Shown: positions 1 to 7,624 of the stretch, one piece after another | How positions within the stretch are numbered: position 1 is the first letter of the stretch | Layout: each line of letters opens with the position of its first letter | NCBI GenBank assembly: GCA_020741775.1 | Contig: DYYG01000011.1 | Location: forward strand, 62,001-126,000 | DNA from: Methylorubrum populi | GTDB lineage: Bacteria > Pseudomonadota > Alphaproteobacteria > Rhizobiales > Beijerinckiaceae | Direction: 5' to 3' | DNA: 64,000 nt | Notes under the pieces: model-generated | Databases searched by the model: none | Told to the model about the DNA's origin: nothing | The model's input: only the letters and a program-made list of their open reading frames with translations | Position numbers and translations under genes: made by a program

Positions 1-431
1 CCAGAGTTCCAGATGCTGGCAGGCTTGGCGTTATGAGGTTGGATTTCGTAATTCATGGTGCCTCCGACTCACACGGGGCCCCCAGCTCAAGATGCCGCTT
101 CTCGCGCGAAAGTCCACCATTGTGCTCATCGCTGATTCGAGAGAACTTCGAGACAACTGCCGATGTGAAGTACCGTTCTCCCGCAGCGCGAGTGCATTAC
201 CGCAGACACACGTGAAATGCGTAGTATAGGAGGCCGCCACCGGTTAGGTTGTCGAGCCCTCGGTGAACTCCCGCTTCTACCCGGGCTTCGCAACCGACAC
301 AGGCATGTTGATCTGGGCGACCCGACGCAGGCCGAGGTACGACGAACTTGTTCGCGCCTGGTCGGCGCGGGAGGAAGTGGAATCGGCACAGATCGCGCGG
401 CCGGTGGCAGCCGGCTATCGAGGTGTCACGC
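1..431. other. Left flank of the IS630 insertion, no convincing gene
   Basis: I see no recognisable gene here. A short plus-strand frame from a GTG at 263 runs into the insertion element at 432. If the element and one copy of its TA target are removed, this frame continues into the sequence after 1489 and stops near 1570, giving roughly 85 codons. That would fit a small gene split by the element, but the product is not recognisable and its GTG start has no clear ribosome binding site. Confidence 0.3.
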
Positions 432-518
432 TAGAACTGTTGCCGACCGCTGTGAGTCGGTTGGGGGTTTCCTGACAGGATGCAGTCTGGTTCCCTTTGG
501 ACCTCGACAGGAGGATCG

Positions 519-902
519 ATGGGGTCACCGTTGTCATCGGATCTGCGCGCGCGCGTCGTGAAGGCCGTGTCCGAAGGCGCCTCACGCCGTCAGGCGGCCG
601 AGCGGTTCGGCTTCAGTCCGGCCAGCGCCATTTGCTGGCAGGAGAGCTTCGAGCGGGAAGGCCGGGTGGCGGCCAAGCCGCAGGGCGGCGACCGGCGCTC
701 GCGGCACGTGGAAGTCCATGCGGATCTGATCCTGCGCCTGCGCGCGGAGCAGCCGACCCTGATCCTCTCGGAGTTGCGGGCCCTGCTGGCCGAGCGCGGC
801 ATCGCCACCAGCGAAAGTGGCTTGTCAAGCTTCTTCAAGCGCCACCGCATCACGCACAAAAAAACACGCTCCACGCCGCTGAGCAGCAGCGGCCGGACGT
901 GA
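519..902 (+). CDS. IS630 transposase, first frame (helix-turn-helix part)
   Basis: This is the N-terminal DNA-binding half of an IS630-family transposase. The start at ATG 519 is preceded by AGGAGG at 511-516, a strong ribosome binding site. The first 60 residues (SDLRARVVKAVSEGASRRQA and following) form the usual paired helix-turn-helix, followed by a linker ending near FFKRHRITHKK. The reading then enters a run of seven A residues (858-864). A slip of -1 there puts the ribosome in the second frame, which restores the family consensus at the junction (HKKNTLHAAEQ). Without the slip, translation ends at 902 after a short unrelated tail. The arrangement matches two-frame IS630 elements that use programmed frameshifting. 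Confidence 0.85.
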   Translation: MGSPLSSDLRARVVKAVSEGASRRQAAERFGFSPASAICWQESFEREGRVAAKPQGGDRRSRHVEVHADLILRLRAEQPTLILSELRALLAERGIATSESGLSSFFKRHRITHKKTRSTPLSSSGRT

Positions 903-1474
903 GGGCCGAGCGCGAGGACTGGTTCGAGGCCCAGGAGGAACTCGACCCGGACAAGCTCGTCTTCCTCGACGAGACGGCGACCACCACCAACATGGTGCGC
1001 CGCTACGGTTGGGCTGCGCGCGGTGAGCGTTGCCGCGTCGCCGTTCCTCACGGGCATTGGAAGACGACCACCGTCACGGCGGCCCTGCGCACGAACGGGG
1101 TGGCCGCCACGGCCCTGTTCGACGGAGCCACCAACGGCAAGCGCTTCCGGGGCTACGTCACCGACACCCTGGTGCCCGTGCTGAAGCGGCGTGACACGGT
1201 GATCATGGACAACCTCGGCGCTCACAAGGTCGCTGGCGTGCGCGAAGCGATCCGGGCGACGGGCGCCAAGCTGCTCTATCTTCCGCCCTACTCGCCGGAC
1301 TTCAACCCGATCGAATAGATCTTCGCCAAGCTCAAAGCCGACATGCGCAAAGCTGCCGCGCGGACGTTTCCAGATCTGAAAGCGGCCATCCAATCCGCCT
1401 TCGACAGCCTCACTCCAAAAGCCTGCCGCAACTGCCTTACAGCGACCGAATATGACGCATACGATCCAACCTGA
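863..1474 (+). pseudogene. IS630 transposase, second frame (DDE catalytic part), with in-frame stop
   Basis: This is the catalytic half of the transposase, reached by -1 slippage on the A7 run. The DDE triad is readable: Asp in VFLDET, Asp in VIMDNLGAHK, and Glu in YSPDFNPIE. A TAG codon at 1316-1318 follows directly after the catalytic Glu. Family members have Gln at this point (NPIEQ), so a single CAG-to-TAG change explains it. The frame stays open after the TAG for 51 more family-like codons (IFAKLKADMRKAAARTFPDL and following) and ends at TGA 1472-1474. The protein is therefore truncated by about 50 residues and probably inactive. Confidence 0.85.
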
Positions 1475-1609
1475 TCGGCAATAGCTCTAACTCCCCCTGG
1501 TGGGATCGATGTGGAGCCGCGACGGAGACGAGGAGCATCGCCTCTCCACTCTGAAGGCTGGTTCTTCTGACCGTGCCCTCCGAGGGCACGACTTCAGAAC
1601 ATCTGCGAG

Positions 1610-1807
1610 CTACCGGCTGCCGAAGCCCGTCTGCTCGCGCTCAATGGCTTTAATGGCACTTTCGAACGCCTTGGCCTCGCTGGTGAAAGATCGGTCTGAC
1701 CGTTCGGTCAGCTTGCCGTGCTTCCTGAGAGCCCAGCCAAATTGGCCCTCCGGCTTCTTCAGCGGCTCAATCGTAATGGAATAGGGGTGGGGCACTTCGT
1801 TGGTCAT
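1610..1807 (-). CDS. Small conserved-looking hypothetical protein
   Basis: The 65-residue product is hydrophilic and rich in Lys and Glu, with a body reading PYSITIEPLKKPEGQFGWAL, then a segment of Ser, Asp and Arg, and a C-terminal helix (EAKAFESAIKAIEREQ). It looks like the short single-domain hypothetical proteins that are common in Methylobacterium, but I assign no function. I chose ATG 1807 because homologous-looking sequence begins about there. The frame is open to a start at 1840, and neither start has a good ribosome binding site. It sits alone just right of the IS630 element. Confidence 0.55.
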   Translation of the reverse strand: MTNEVPHPYSITIEPLKKPEGQFGWALRKHGKLTERSDRSFTSEAKAFESAIKAIEREQTGFGSR

Positions 1808-1990
1808 AGCCGCGGTATGGCACGCTATTCCCTGCGCCACTAGCGCCGTCGTCAGGGCGCACCAACTCGTGCAGCAGTCACGACCGCCATCGTGCTCTTT
1901 GAGCGAAGGCGGTGGTGACTAGGTGTGTGGTCCCGCGCACACACGGTGTGGTGAGCTGGGACTTTTCTTGCTTCGCCTACATCGGGGAAG

Positions 1991-2062
1991 GGCGGAAGAT
2001 TGGAGCACGGCCGTTCGGCGGCTCCGTGCCGGGGTGCTGCCCGACCTCATCTTTGCACGCTC
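1991..2062 (+). repeat. Imperfect 72-bp direct repeat, copy A
   Basis: This copy aligns without gaps to 3008-3079 at 55 of 72 positions. The best-conserved core is 2010-2045 (31 of 36), including TCCGTG, CGGGGTG and TGCCCGAC. The CGGG and CCCG blocks can pair around a short loop. Copy A is followed directly by a strong terminator at 2065-2098. The origin is unknown; it could be a small RNA, a repeated intergenic element or a decayed gene piece. Confidence 0.7.
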
Positions 2063-2064
2063 GC

Positions 2065-2098
2065 AGCCCCGCCGGGTCCGTTCCGAGCGGGGCTTTTT
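2065..2098 (+). terminator. Rho-independent terminator reading rightward
   Basis: AGCCCCGC at 2065-2072 pairs perfectly with GCGGGGCT at 2087-2094 across a 14-base loop, and the stem is followed by TTTTT (2094-2098). No plus-strand gene is recognisable upstream, since the only nearby gene (1610-1807) is on the minus strand. Whatever it terminates is therefore an unannotated plus-strand transcript, possibly one containing repeat copy A. Confidence 0.75.
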
Positions 2099-2314
2099 CG
2101 TTTGGGATCAGGCTCGGCGCTTCTGCTTCCGCCGCGGAACCGTGCGCGGGGGCAGTTCTTCAACGGCGCCGGGAGGCCTGCCGCAGTCCCCCGTGCGATC
2201 CGGCGGGGCAGATATTCAAGCGCTCTCGCATCCTTTGCGGCGAAACAGCCCTGCGAGCGCACCGGCTGCCATATTCACCCCGTTCATGCGTGTCCGGCGC
2301 GCCCCGTTGTTCGC

Positions 2315-2647
2315 CTACCTGCTTTCGAGGCGGCAGGAGGGCGCTGCTTCGATGGGGCAGGACGCGGGTGGCTCGCGATATATCCGCACCCGAGGCGGCT
2401 CGTCACCGTTTTCGAGCGCATTGCGACGCTCTTCCTCGGCGTAGTCCCAACTCCACTCGTCGGAGTGCTCTCCATCGAGGACGACGCCGGCTCGGCAGCC
2501 CCAGCCGTGCTTCCGCGCGACCTGTGCCTGCTCGTACGTGACGGTGAAGTAGCCAAACTCGTGAAGCTCCAAGTCCCGACAGAGGATCTTGCCGTCAGGC
2601 GTCACAATATCGCCCGGCTTCGCACCATCCCGCACTGTCACTGTCAT
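2315..2647 (-). CDS. Hypothetical protein, 110 residues
   Basis: I do not recognise this gene. The product starts MTVTVRDGAKPGDIVTPDGK and contains many acidic and aromatic residues (ELHEFGYFTVTYEQAQVARK, then WSWDYAEEERRNALE), with no signal peptide or membrane segment, so it should be cytosolic. I chose ATG 2647 because CGGAG lies six bases upstream; the frame continues 18 codons further but without such a site. Amino-acid composition looks natural, unlike the opposite-strand frames. It stands alone between the two copies of the 72-bp repeat. Confidence 0.55.
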   Translation of the reverse strand: MTVTVRDGAKPGDIVTPDGKILCRDLELHEFGYFTVTYEQAQVARKHGWGCRAGVVLDGEHSDEWSWDYAEEERRNALENGDEPPRVRIYREPPASCPIEAAPSCRLESR

Positions 2648-3007
2648 GATTGGCTCCGAGGCATTGCACTTGGTACGATCATACCGATCCATAGAGCACA
2701 TGGAACCGATTGTCGGACGCGATCATGCAAAATAGAGCCGGCCAAACCCAGCGCTGATGCCCTGAACGGCGCATGGCGCATGCGCTTGCGGCCCTTGTCC
2801 CTCACGGAACGCCGCAATGAGTTCGAATCCCTAACCTTCAATTGAACCTACAGGCTGGCCGACACCAGAACTCCAATGTCGAGGAATCTGGGCATCTGCT
2901 ACGTATTGGCCGCCCCCCGCTTGCGGCTCAGCCGGATCACGCACAGCCTCGGCCCCGGCGCGACATCGGCCCGGCGATCAAGCGAACCCGGCCCTGGCTC
3001 GGCGATT

Positions 3008-3079
3008 GGTGGAAGACCGGGGCGTTGCCATTCGGCTGGTCCGTGACGGGGTGATGCCCGACTTCAACTTTTGATGCTC
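3008..3079 (+). repeat. Imperfect 72-bp direct repeat, copy B
   Basis: This is the second copy of the unit at 1991-2062, in the same orientation and 1017 bp away. It keeps the hairpin-capable CGGGGTGATGCCCG core. Unlike copy A it has no terminator after it. The 2648-3217 interval around it contains no gene I can support. Confidence 0.7.
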
Positions 3080-3179
3080 TCAGTCTATTCAGATGGTCGG
3101 CAGCGAAACGTTCGCTAAAGAGAGCTTGGAAATGAGCGGCAGGGCCAATATCCCATGCCGCATTATATTTCAAAATTTC

Positions 3180-3205
3180 TTCGTCGAAATATTGATTTCG
3201 ACGAA
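3180..3205. other. Perfect 11-bp inverted repeat
   Basis: TTCGTCGAAAT at 3180-3190 is the exact reverse complement of ATTTCGACGAA at 3195-3205, with a four-base ATTG loop. It lies 12 bp past the stop of the minus-strand peptide gene 3218-3421. It may end that transcript, although no clear T run follows on the minus strand. It could also be a protein-binding palindrome. Confidence 0.5.
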
Positions 3206-3217
3206 TATCACAAAAAA

Positions 3218-3421
3218 TTAATCATTGTATGTTGGAAGCTTGCTGGTATATTCAGCGTAATCCCTAAATGGCTGCGATATTTTGTGGAAAAATTTCTTCG
3301 TGTTTTCGATCGGATGCAGAAGGGCTGAGTAATCTGCGCCAGCCGAAACATCTTCCATCTCAATTTCATTCAATTTTGTTTCTCTTTGATCGTTGGCATT
3401 CGACTCGGCGATTTTGCTCAT
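3218..3421 (-). CDS. Small peptide with a double-glycine-type leader (possible bacteriocin or RiPP precursor)
   Basis: The product is a 67-residue peptide without Cys. Residues 17-28 (LNEIEMEDVSAG) fit the double-glycine leader pattern recognised by C39 peptidase transporters: Leu at -12, Glu at -8, Met at -7, Val at -4, and Ala-Gly at -2/-1. Cleavage after Gly28 would release a 39-residue core (ADYSALLHPIENTKKFFHKI and following) that is rich in charged and aromatic residues. Gly-Gly is the usual -2/-1 pair, so Ala-Gly is a weaker site. The gene is AT-rich compared with its surroundings, suggesting foreign origin. No C39 transporter, modifying enzyme or immunity gene is visible in this window. 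The ribosome binding site before ATG 3421 is poor. It could also be a non-secreted hypothetical peptide. Confidence 0.4.
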   Translation of the reverse strand: MSKIAESNANDQRETKLNEIEMEDVSAGADYSALLHPIENTKKFFHKISQPFRDYAEYTSKLPTYND

Positions 3422-3732
3422 CTAAGACTCGCTGCATAATCAAGCCGGCCACCACGTCGGCAGCTTGCTTGCCGACATTAAAGCCTGAGCACTCTTGCCA
3501 AAAAGTTGTTTTGCCTTGACAGCCATCAAACAACCCTATCGATCTGTTAAGATAGAGCTGAGATTTCTTGATATAGTCTAGTAGGCAGAGCGCCGCCTCA
3601 TCACGCGCAGCGTCCGTTTCGGCTCGCTGTCCGCCAGCGTGATCACCTGCCGCCGCTCCCTTCCGAAAGCCCAGTAGATTTGCCGCAAACCGAAGCCCTG
3701 GCGTCCCTCGCCGGAGCCGCCTATCAGCGGGA
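3422..3732. other. AT-rich island, possibly gene debris
   Basis: This stretch is clearly richer in A and T than the flanks. On the minus strand a frame that stays open through it reads LLDYIKKSQLYLNRSIGLFD and then GKQAADVVAGLIMQRVLDE, which looks protein-like. It has no credible start codon, and further upstream it becomes the antisense of 3733-3990. It may be the tail of a gene brought in with the peptide gene 3218-3421. I do not call it a gene. Confidence 0.3.
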
Positions 3733-3990
3733 ATGGCCAAGCGTACCAAATCTCTGCCGCAACAGCGCGGCTTCGTCCTCTTCGACGTGGTTTTCGATGA
3801 CGGCTCTCGCGCCTCGAACCGTCGGGTGCCGATGGAACTCCTCGGCGGGTTGGATGGCGATGAGCCAGTTCGGCAACTGATCGCGGAGCAGGAAAACGAG
3901 ATCGCCCAGAAAGCCGGTCGGGCGCCGCGCGAGATACGAAGCCTTAGCCGTTCGCCGGTCGCAGTTTCGAAGCCCACCTCGGCGAGTTGA
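3733..3990 (+). CDS. Small hypothetical protein
   Basis: The 85-residue protein starts MAKRTKSLPQQRGFVLFDVV and continues through FDDGSRASNRRVPMELLGGL and an acidic helix (AEQENEIAQKAGRAPREIRS). It has a natural composition and resembles short hypothetical proteins of Methylobacterium that share the FVLFDV..DDG.R.SNR pattern; that resemblance is from memory. There is no signal peptide or membrane segment. GGGA precedes the ATG closely, a weak ribosome binding site. No function is assigned. Confidence 0.55.
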   Translation: MAKRTKSLPQQRGFVLFDVVFDDGSRASNRRVPMELLGGLDGDEPVRQLIAEQENEIAQKAGRAPREIRSLSRSPVAVSKPTSAS

Positions 3991-4242
3991 GGGCGTGACA
4001 GTCGCCGGTGCTCGTGCCGTCTTCGATCATAGCAGCGAGCACGCCGCGGCGACCCGATGCGCTCGATATCCACGGCGGTCAGGCTGCCTGAGGCGACCAA
4101 CGACACCCTGGCGCTGATCTCAGCGGCGTCACTTCACGGCGATGATAGGGCGTTAGGTAACGTCATAGACGATTAAATCCCCCGTCATATAGCCGTCACT
4201 ACATTCTGGCCTCGGCGAGGCGACGTGGGGAAGGACCGGCAT

Positions 4243-5694
4243 ATGTCGGACGATCAGCGCGAGGCGCTCCGGCAAAAAGCGTTGGCCGAGATCGCTCTTC
4301 TCGACACTCCACCCGAGCGTGAATTCGATGTGCTGGCAAAGCTCGCTCAACGCATGCTTGGCACCGGTATGTCCTCGATCACCCTGATCGCTCCGGAGCG
4401 CCAGTGGTTCAAGGCACGCTGCGGACCCTTGGCCTCGGAGACCGCGCGGGCTCAGGCGTTCTGCCCTGTCGTGGTTGAAAACGAGGCTCCACTCACAGTG
4501 GCGGACGCCCGCCTCGACCCTCGCTTCGCCGAGAGCCCATTCGTCATAGGTGCACCGAACATCCGCTACTATGCGGGCGTACCGGTTCGCGTCCAGCAGT
4601 CCGACGGTGACCGGGTGGCGATCGGCACGCTCTGTGTCCTCGACGAGCAGCCGCGCGAGCCAACGCCGAGCGACTTGGAGGTTCTAGAGGAGTTGGCGGG
4701 TGTCGCCGAGGCTCTGATCGAGGCCCGGGCTATCGCCCTTCGCGCCGCCGAGGGCACGGAAGCGCACCGTCGGGCCGTCGAGCGATTGGAGCGCGAGCGC
4801 CGCCAATTCAAGCAGGCGGAGCGCATGGCCGATATGGGCTCGTACCGGTACGACATTGAGAAGCGGTCCACGGAATGGTCGGACGGTGTCTTCGCTATCC
4901 ACGAACGACCAATCAGTGACGGTGTGCCACACGGCGCGATCATCGAGCATTTTCCCGAGCCCGACCGCACCACATTCGTCGCCGCTGTGATGCGCACGCT
5001 GGACACAGGCGAACCGTTCGAAATGGATGCTGACTTCGTGACCGCCAAGGGCAACGCGCGGCGCGTGCGATGCTCCTGCGAGATCGAGTTGGCCAAGGGC
5101 AAGCCGGTCGCGCTTATCGGTCTGATCCAAGACATTACCGAACGACACGACTTGGAGCAGCAACTGCGCCACCAAGCCCTGACCGACGACCTGACCCAAT
5201 TGGCCAACCGAGCCGAGTTTCACCGGGTACTCGATGCACGGCTGCGCGAGGCGCGCCTCGTAGACGGCGAAGTCGCGGTGCTTCTGATCGACCTCGACGG
5301 CTTCAAGGGCGTCAACGATGTGCTCGGCCATGCCGCGGGTGACGCAGTGTTGCGCCGTGTCGCCGATCGGCTGCGCGCCTCATGCACCGACGGATGTGTT
5401 CCGGCGCGGCTTGGGGGCGACGAGTTCGCGGTCGTGATGTCTGCCGACGTCGATCGCGTCGGACTCGATCGAAGGGTGCGGCGCCTGCTGCATGACCTTG
5501 ACATCGTTGCTGATAGCCAAGGGCAAATCACCCGCGTGACAGGAACAATCGGCGTCGCGTGGTCAACCGCGGCCGCGCAAGACCGCGACGTGCTCCTTCG
5601 TCAGGCCGATGCAGCGCTCTACGCCGCCAAGCGCACTCGGAAGGGCACCGCGCAGACCTATCAATCCTACGGAGATCAGCGGCAGGCTGGCTGA
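4243..5694 (+). CDS. GAF-PAS-GGDEF diguanylate cyclase
   Basis: This is a predicted cytosolic sensor enzyme that makes cyclic di-GMP from two GTP. Domain order over 483 residues is GAF (about 15-165), a PAS/PAC unit (about 190-310) and GGDEF (about 320-475). The signature LGGDEF lies near residue 390 after DLTQLANR and [18 protein letters not shown], so the active site looks intact. I see no RxxD inhibitory site just before it, so product feedback may be absent. There is no EAL domain. ATG 4243 is preferred over GTG 4225 because GGGGAAGGA lies seven bases upstream of it. The IS5-type remnant begins within a few bases of the stop codon, so the last residues may have been altered by that insertion. 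The neighbourhood gives no hint of the signal. Confidence 0.9.
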   Translation: MSDDQREALRQKALAEIALLDTPPEREFDVLAKLAQRMLGTGMSSITLIAPERQWFKARCGPLASETARAQAFCPVVVENEAPLTVADARLDPRFAESPFVIGAPNIRYYAGVPVRVQQSDGDRVAIGTLCVLDEQPREPTPSDLEVLEELAGVAEALIEARAIALRAAEGTEAHRRAVERLERERRQFKQAERMADMGSYRYDIEKRSTEWSDGVFAIHERPISDGVPHGAIIEHFPEPDRTTFVAAVMRTLDTGEPFEMDADFVTAKGNARRVRCSCEIELAKGKPVALIGLIQDITERHDLEQQLRHQALTDDLTQLANRAEFHRVLDARLREARLVDGEVAVLLIDLDGFKGVNDVLGHAAGDAVLRRVADRLRASCTDGCVPARLGGDEFAVVMSADVDRVGLDRRVRRLLHDLDIVADSQGQITRVTGTIGVAWSTAAAQDRDVLLRQADAALYAAKRTRKGTAQTYQSYGDQRQAG

Positions 5695-5717
5695 GCGTGT
5701 CCAACTTCCAGACGCTG

Positions 5718-6295
5718 TTATGAACCAGCAGCGAGTAGAGCTGCCTTTTTGAGCTTGAGGCAGACGAAGGCAACGAGGTGCGAGTCTGCCAGCGTGCTGG
5801 CATATCGCTCGTAGTCTTTGACGAGCCGCGGAAGCGGGTGGCCCAGGCGAACGAGCGCTCCACGACCCAGCGCCGGGGCAGCAGCACGAAGCCGCGCTTT
5901 GCCTCGGGGAGCTTCACGACCTCCAACTCGATGCCGTGCCGACGCGCGGCTGTGGCCGGTGTCTGGCCAATGTAGCCCTGATCGACGAAGGCGACCTCGA
6001 CGTTGTCATCGGTGGCCGCCTGCACGGCCTTGGCCAGACGGTCGACCTTGGCCAGACGCTCGACCTGGGCCCGGTCATCGGCATTGGCCGGCGTGACGTG
6101 CAGGGCCAGGAGATGCCCGAGCGTCTCCACCGCCATGCGCAGCTCGGAGCCCTGCCTGCGCTTGGCTCCGTCGTAGCCGGCCCGCTCGCCGCTCTCGGGT
6201 GTCGCCCGCAGCGTTAGGCTGTCGAGGATGGCTGCCGACGGCTCGGCCTTGCGCCCGGCCGCTAGGCGCAGCACGGCGCGAAGGTCCTCGGCCAT
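5718..6295 (-). pseudogene. IS5-family transposase remnant
   Basis: This is the C-terminal part of an IS5-group DDE transposase. Recognisable segments are [31 protein letters not shown] and PKRRWVV-like text ending [13 protein letters not shown]. Two lesions are visible. The N-terminal portion is missing: family-like sequence begins only at [15 protein letters not shown] near 6295. A one-base deletion near 5833 also breaks the frame within the FRRLVK motif; in the shifted frame the sequence resumes as [20 protein letters not shown] and ends at TAA 5718-5720. The remaining end reaches the stop codon of the diguanylate cyclase. It cannot encode an active transposase. Confidence 0.85.
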
Positions 6296-6388
6296 CCTCA
6301 GTGGCGAGGGCTTAGCGCGGCTGCAGCACGAGGGGGATGTTCCGGATCCGCCGCCCGCCGCGACGACTGCCAGGAGATCCACCGGCTT

Positions 6389-6541
6389 TTAGACGATCGC
6401 GGCGCCCGTCCGCCCCGCGAGCGCCCGGAATTCCAGGCTCCCGACATACGACCAGAGCGAGAGGAAGCTGAAATAAGGCGCGATCTCGGGGACCGGATCG
6501 AACGCGCTCACGAGGTTGAACCCTTGCGGCCGTGGCGGCAT
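6389..6541 (-). CDS. 50-residue hypothetical protein overlapping the upstream stop
   Basis: ATG at 6539-6541 overlaps the stop of the flavoprotein gene as TGATG, a classic translational-coupling junction. The peptide starts MPPRPQGFNLVSAFDPVPEI and contains an aromatic stretch (APYFSFLSLWSYVG) that could be a short membrane-associated helix, ending at TAA 6389-6391. I do not recognise it. It is the last gene of the ABC transporter operon, and its 3' end lies about 90 bp from the IS5 remnant, so it may be complete or a gene shortened by that event. The tight overlap is the main evidence that it is real. Confidence 0.55.
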   Translation of the reverse strand: MPPRPQGFNLVSAFDPVPEIAPYFSFLSLWSYVGSLEFRALAGRTGAAIV

Positions 6542-7617
6542 CAGGCTCCGCGCGCAAGTTCGGTGGTGATGTGCTTCACCGACGGTGTGACGATTGCCAC
6601 GAACTGTGCCTCCCGCAGCCGCCGGAACGCGTCGGCGCCCTCCAGGTAGCCGCGGGCGCCGAACTGGAGCATGGCGGCCTGCGCGGCCTCCAGCGCCAGG
6701 AAGGACACGTCGAGGCGCAGGCGGAGGGTTTCGAGGAAGGCTGCACGGTCGGTCGCCTCGTGGGATCGGGCGGCCACCGCGACCCGCCCGCGCAGGGCCG
6801 AGGCCCGTGCCTCGATCGCCTCGGGCCCGAGGGACAGGAATTGCGCCTTCTCACGTCCAGCCGCATCCGCACGCATCAGCGCGGCGACGCCGCGCGCGAG
6901 CCCGAGCCCCATGCCGGTCTGCAGCAGCACGAAGCCGTTGCGGATGCGCGGCACGAAAGCGCCGGCATCGTGCGCGAGTATCTCCGTGTCAGGCAGGTAC
7001 GCGTCGCGGATCATCACCGTGTAGGTGCCGGTTCCTTCGAGCGCCACGAAGCGGGCATTCGCGGCGATCGAGACTTTCTCGCTGCCCGCCTCGAACAGGC
7101 CCATCACGCGCTGCCCCTCGGGCAGAGAGAAGATGCCGGCGAAGCGATGGCGCGGCCCCAGATTCGAGACCCAGGGCAGGCGCCCGCGCACGCGGTAGCC
7201 CGCCCCCTCCCGCACGCCCTGCAGCGCCAGCGGCTCGATACCGGAGAGCGCCTTCATCGGGTTCGAAAGGCCGGTACCGCCGAGACTGTCGCCGGCCGCC
7301 AGCGCGGCGAGGTGGCGGCGCGCGCCGGCCTCCCCCGAGCGAGCGAGATACCAGACCAGCGCGTCCTGGCACCACATGCAGAAGGCGGTGGAGAGGCAGG
7401 CTTCGCCCGCCTCCGCCATCGCGTCGATGGCGCCGAGAAGCCCTTCCGGTCCGCCCCCGATGTGGCGGTCGTAGGCTCCGGCTCCCCCGAGCGCGCGCAG
7501 GATGCCCGCCGGATAGGCGCCGGCGTCGATCGCACCGACCTGGGGCCTGAGATCCTCGCGCACGATCTCGGCGACAGAGCGCGGCGAATCCCGGAGCGGG
7601 AGGGCAGTCGCGGCCAT
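6541..7617 (-). CDS. Acyl-CoA-dehydrogenase-like flavoprotein
   Basis: The 358-residue protein has the acyl-CoA dehydrogenase fold order: an N-terminal helical part, a central beta domain (GTGLSNPMKALSG, then WVSNLGPRHRFAG), and a C-terminal four-helix part. The family also contains FMNH2-dependent monooxygenases (SfnB/DszC type) that attack organosulfur or other heteroatom compounds. The position behind an SsuABC/NrtABC-like importer suggests processing of the imported substrate rather than beta-oxidation; that is inference. It begins seven bases after the OsmC-like gene. I cannot point to a catalytic Glu with certainty. The stop overlaps the start of a 50-residue gene. Confidence 0.7.
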   Translation of the reverse strand: MAATALPLRDSPRSVAEIVREDLRPQVGAIDAGAYPAGILRALGGAGAYDRHIGGGPEGLLGAIDAMAEAGEACLSTAFCMWCQDALVWYLARSGEAGARRHLAALAAGDSLGGTGLSNPMKALSGIEPLALQGVREGAGYRVRGRLPWVSNLGPRHRFAGIFSLPEGQRVMGLFEAGSEKVSIAANARFVALEGTGTYTVMIRDAYLPDTEILAHDAGAFVPRIRNGFVLLQTGMGLGLARGVAALMRADAAGREKAQFLSLGPEAIEARASALRGRVAVAARSHEATDRAAFLETLRLRLDVSFLALEAAQAAMLQFGARGYLEGADAFRRLREAQFVAIVTPSVKHITTELARGA

Positions 7618-7624
7618 CGCGGCC

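Larger units (their letters stand above)
432..1489 (+). mobile_element. IS630-family insertion sequence, complete with both ends
   Basis: The ends are near-perfect inverted repeats: TAGAACTGTTGCCGACC at 432-448 and the reverse complement of TAGAGCTATTGCCGATC at 1473-1489, matching at 14 of 17 bases. Both ends carry TA, the dinucleotide that IS630/Tc1-mariner elements duplicate on insertion. Inside are two overlapping transposase frames of the IS630 type. The element is about 1.06 kb, a normal size for the family. The right repeat overlaps the ancestral transposase stop codon at 1472-1474. The transposase carries a premature stop (see the second frame), so the copy is probably immobile unless helped in trans. 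Confidence 0.9.
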
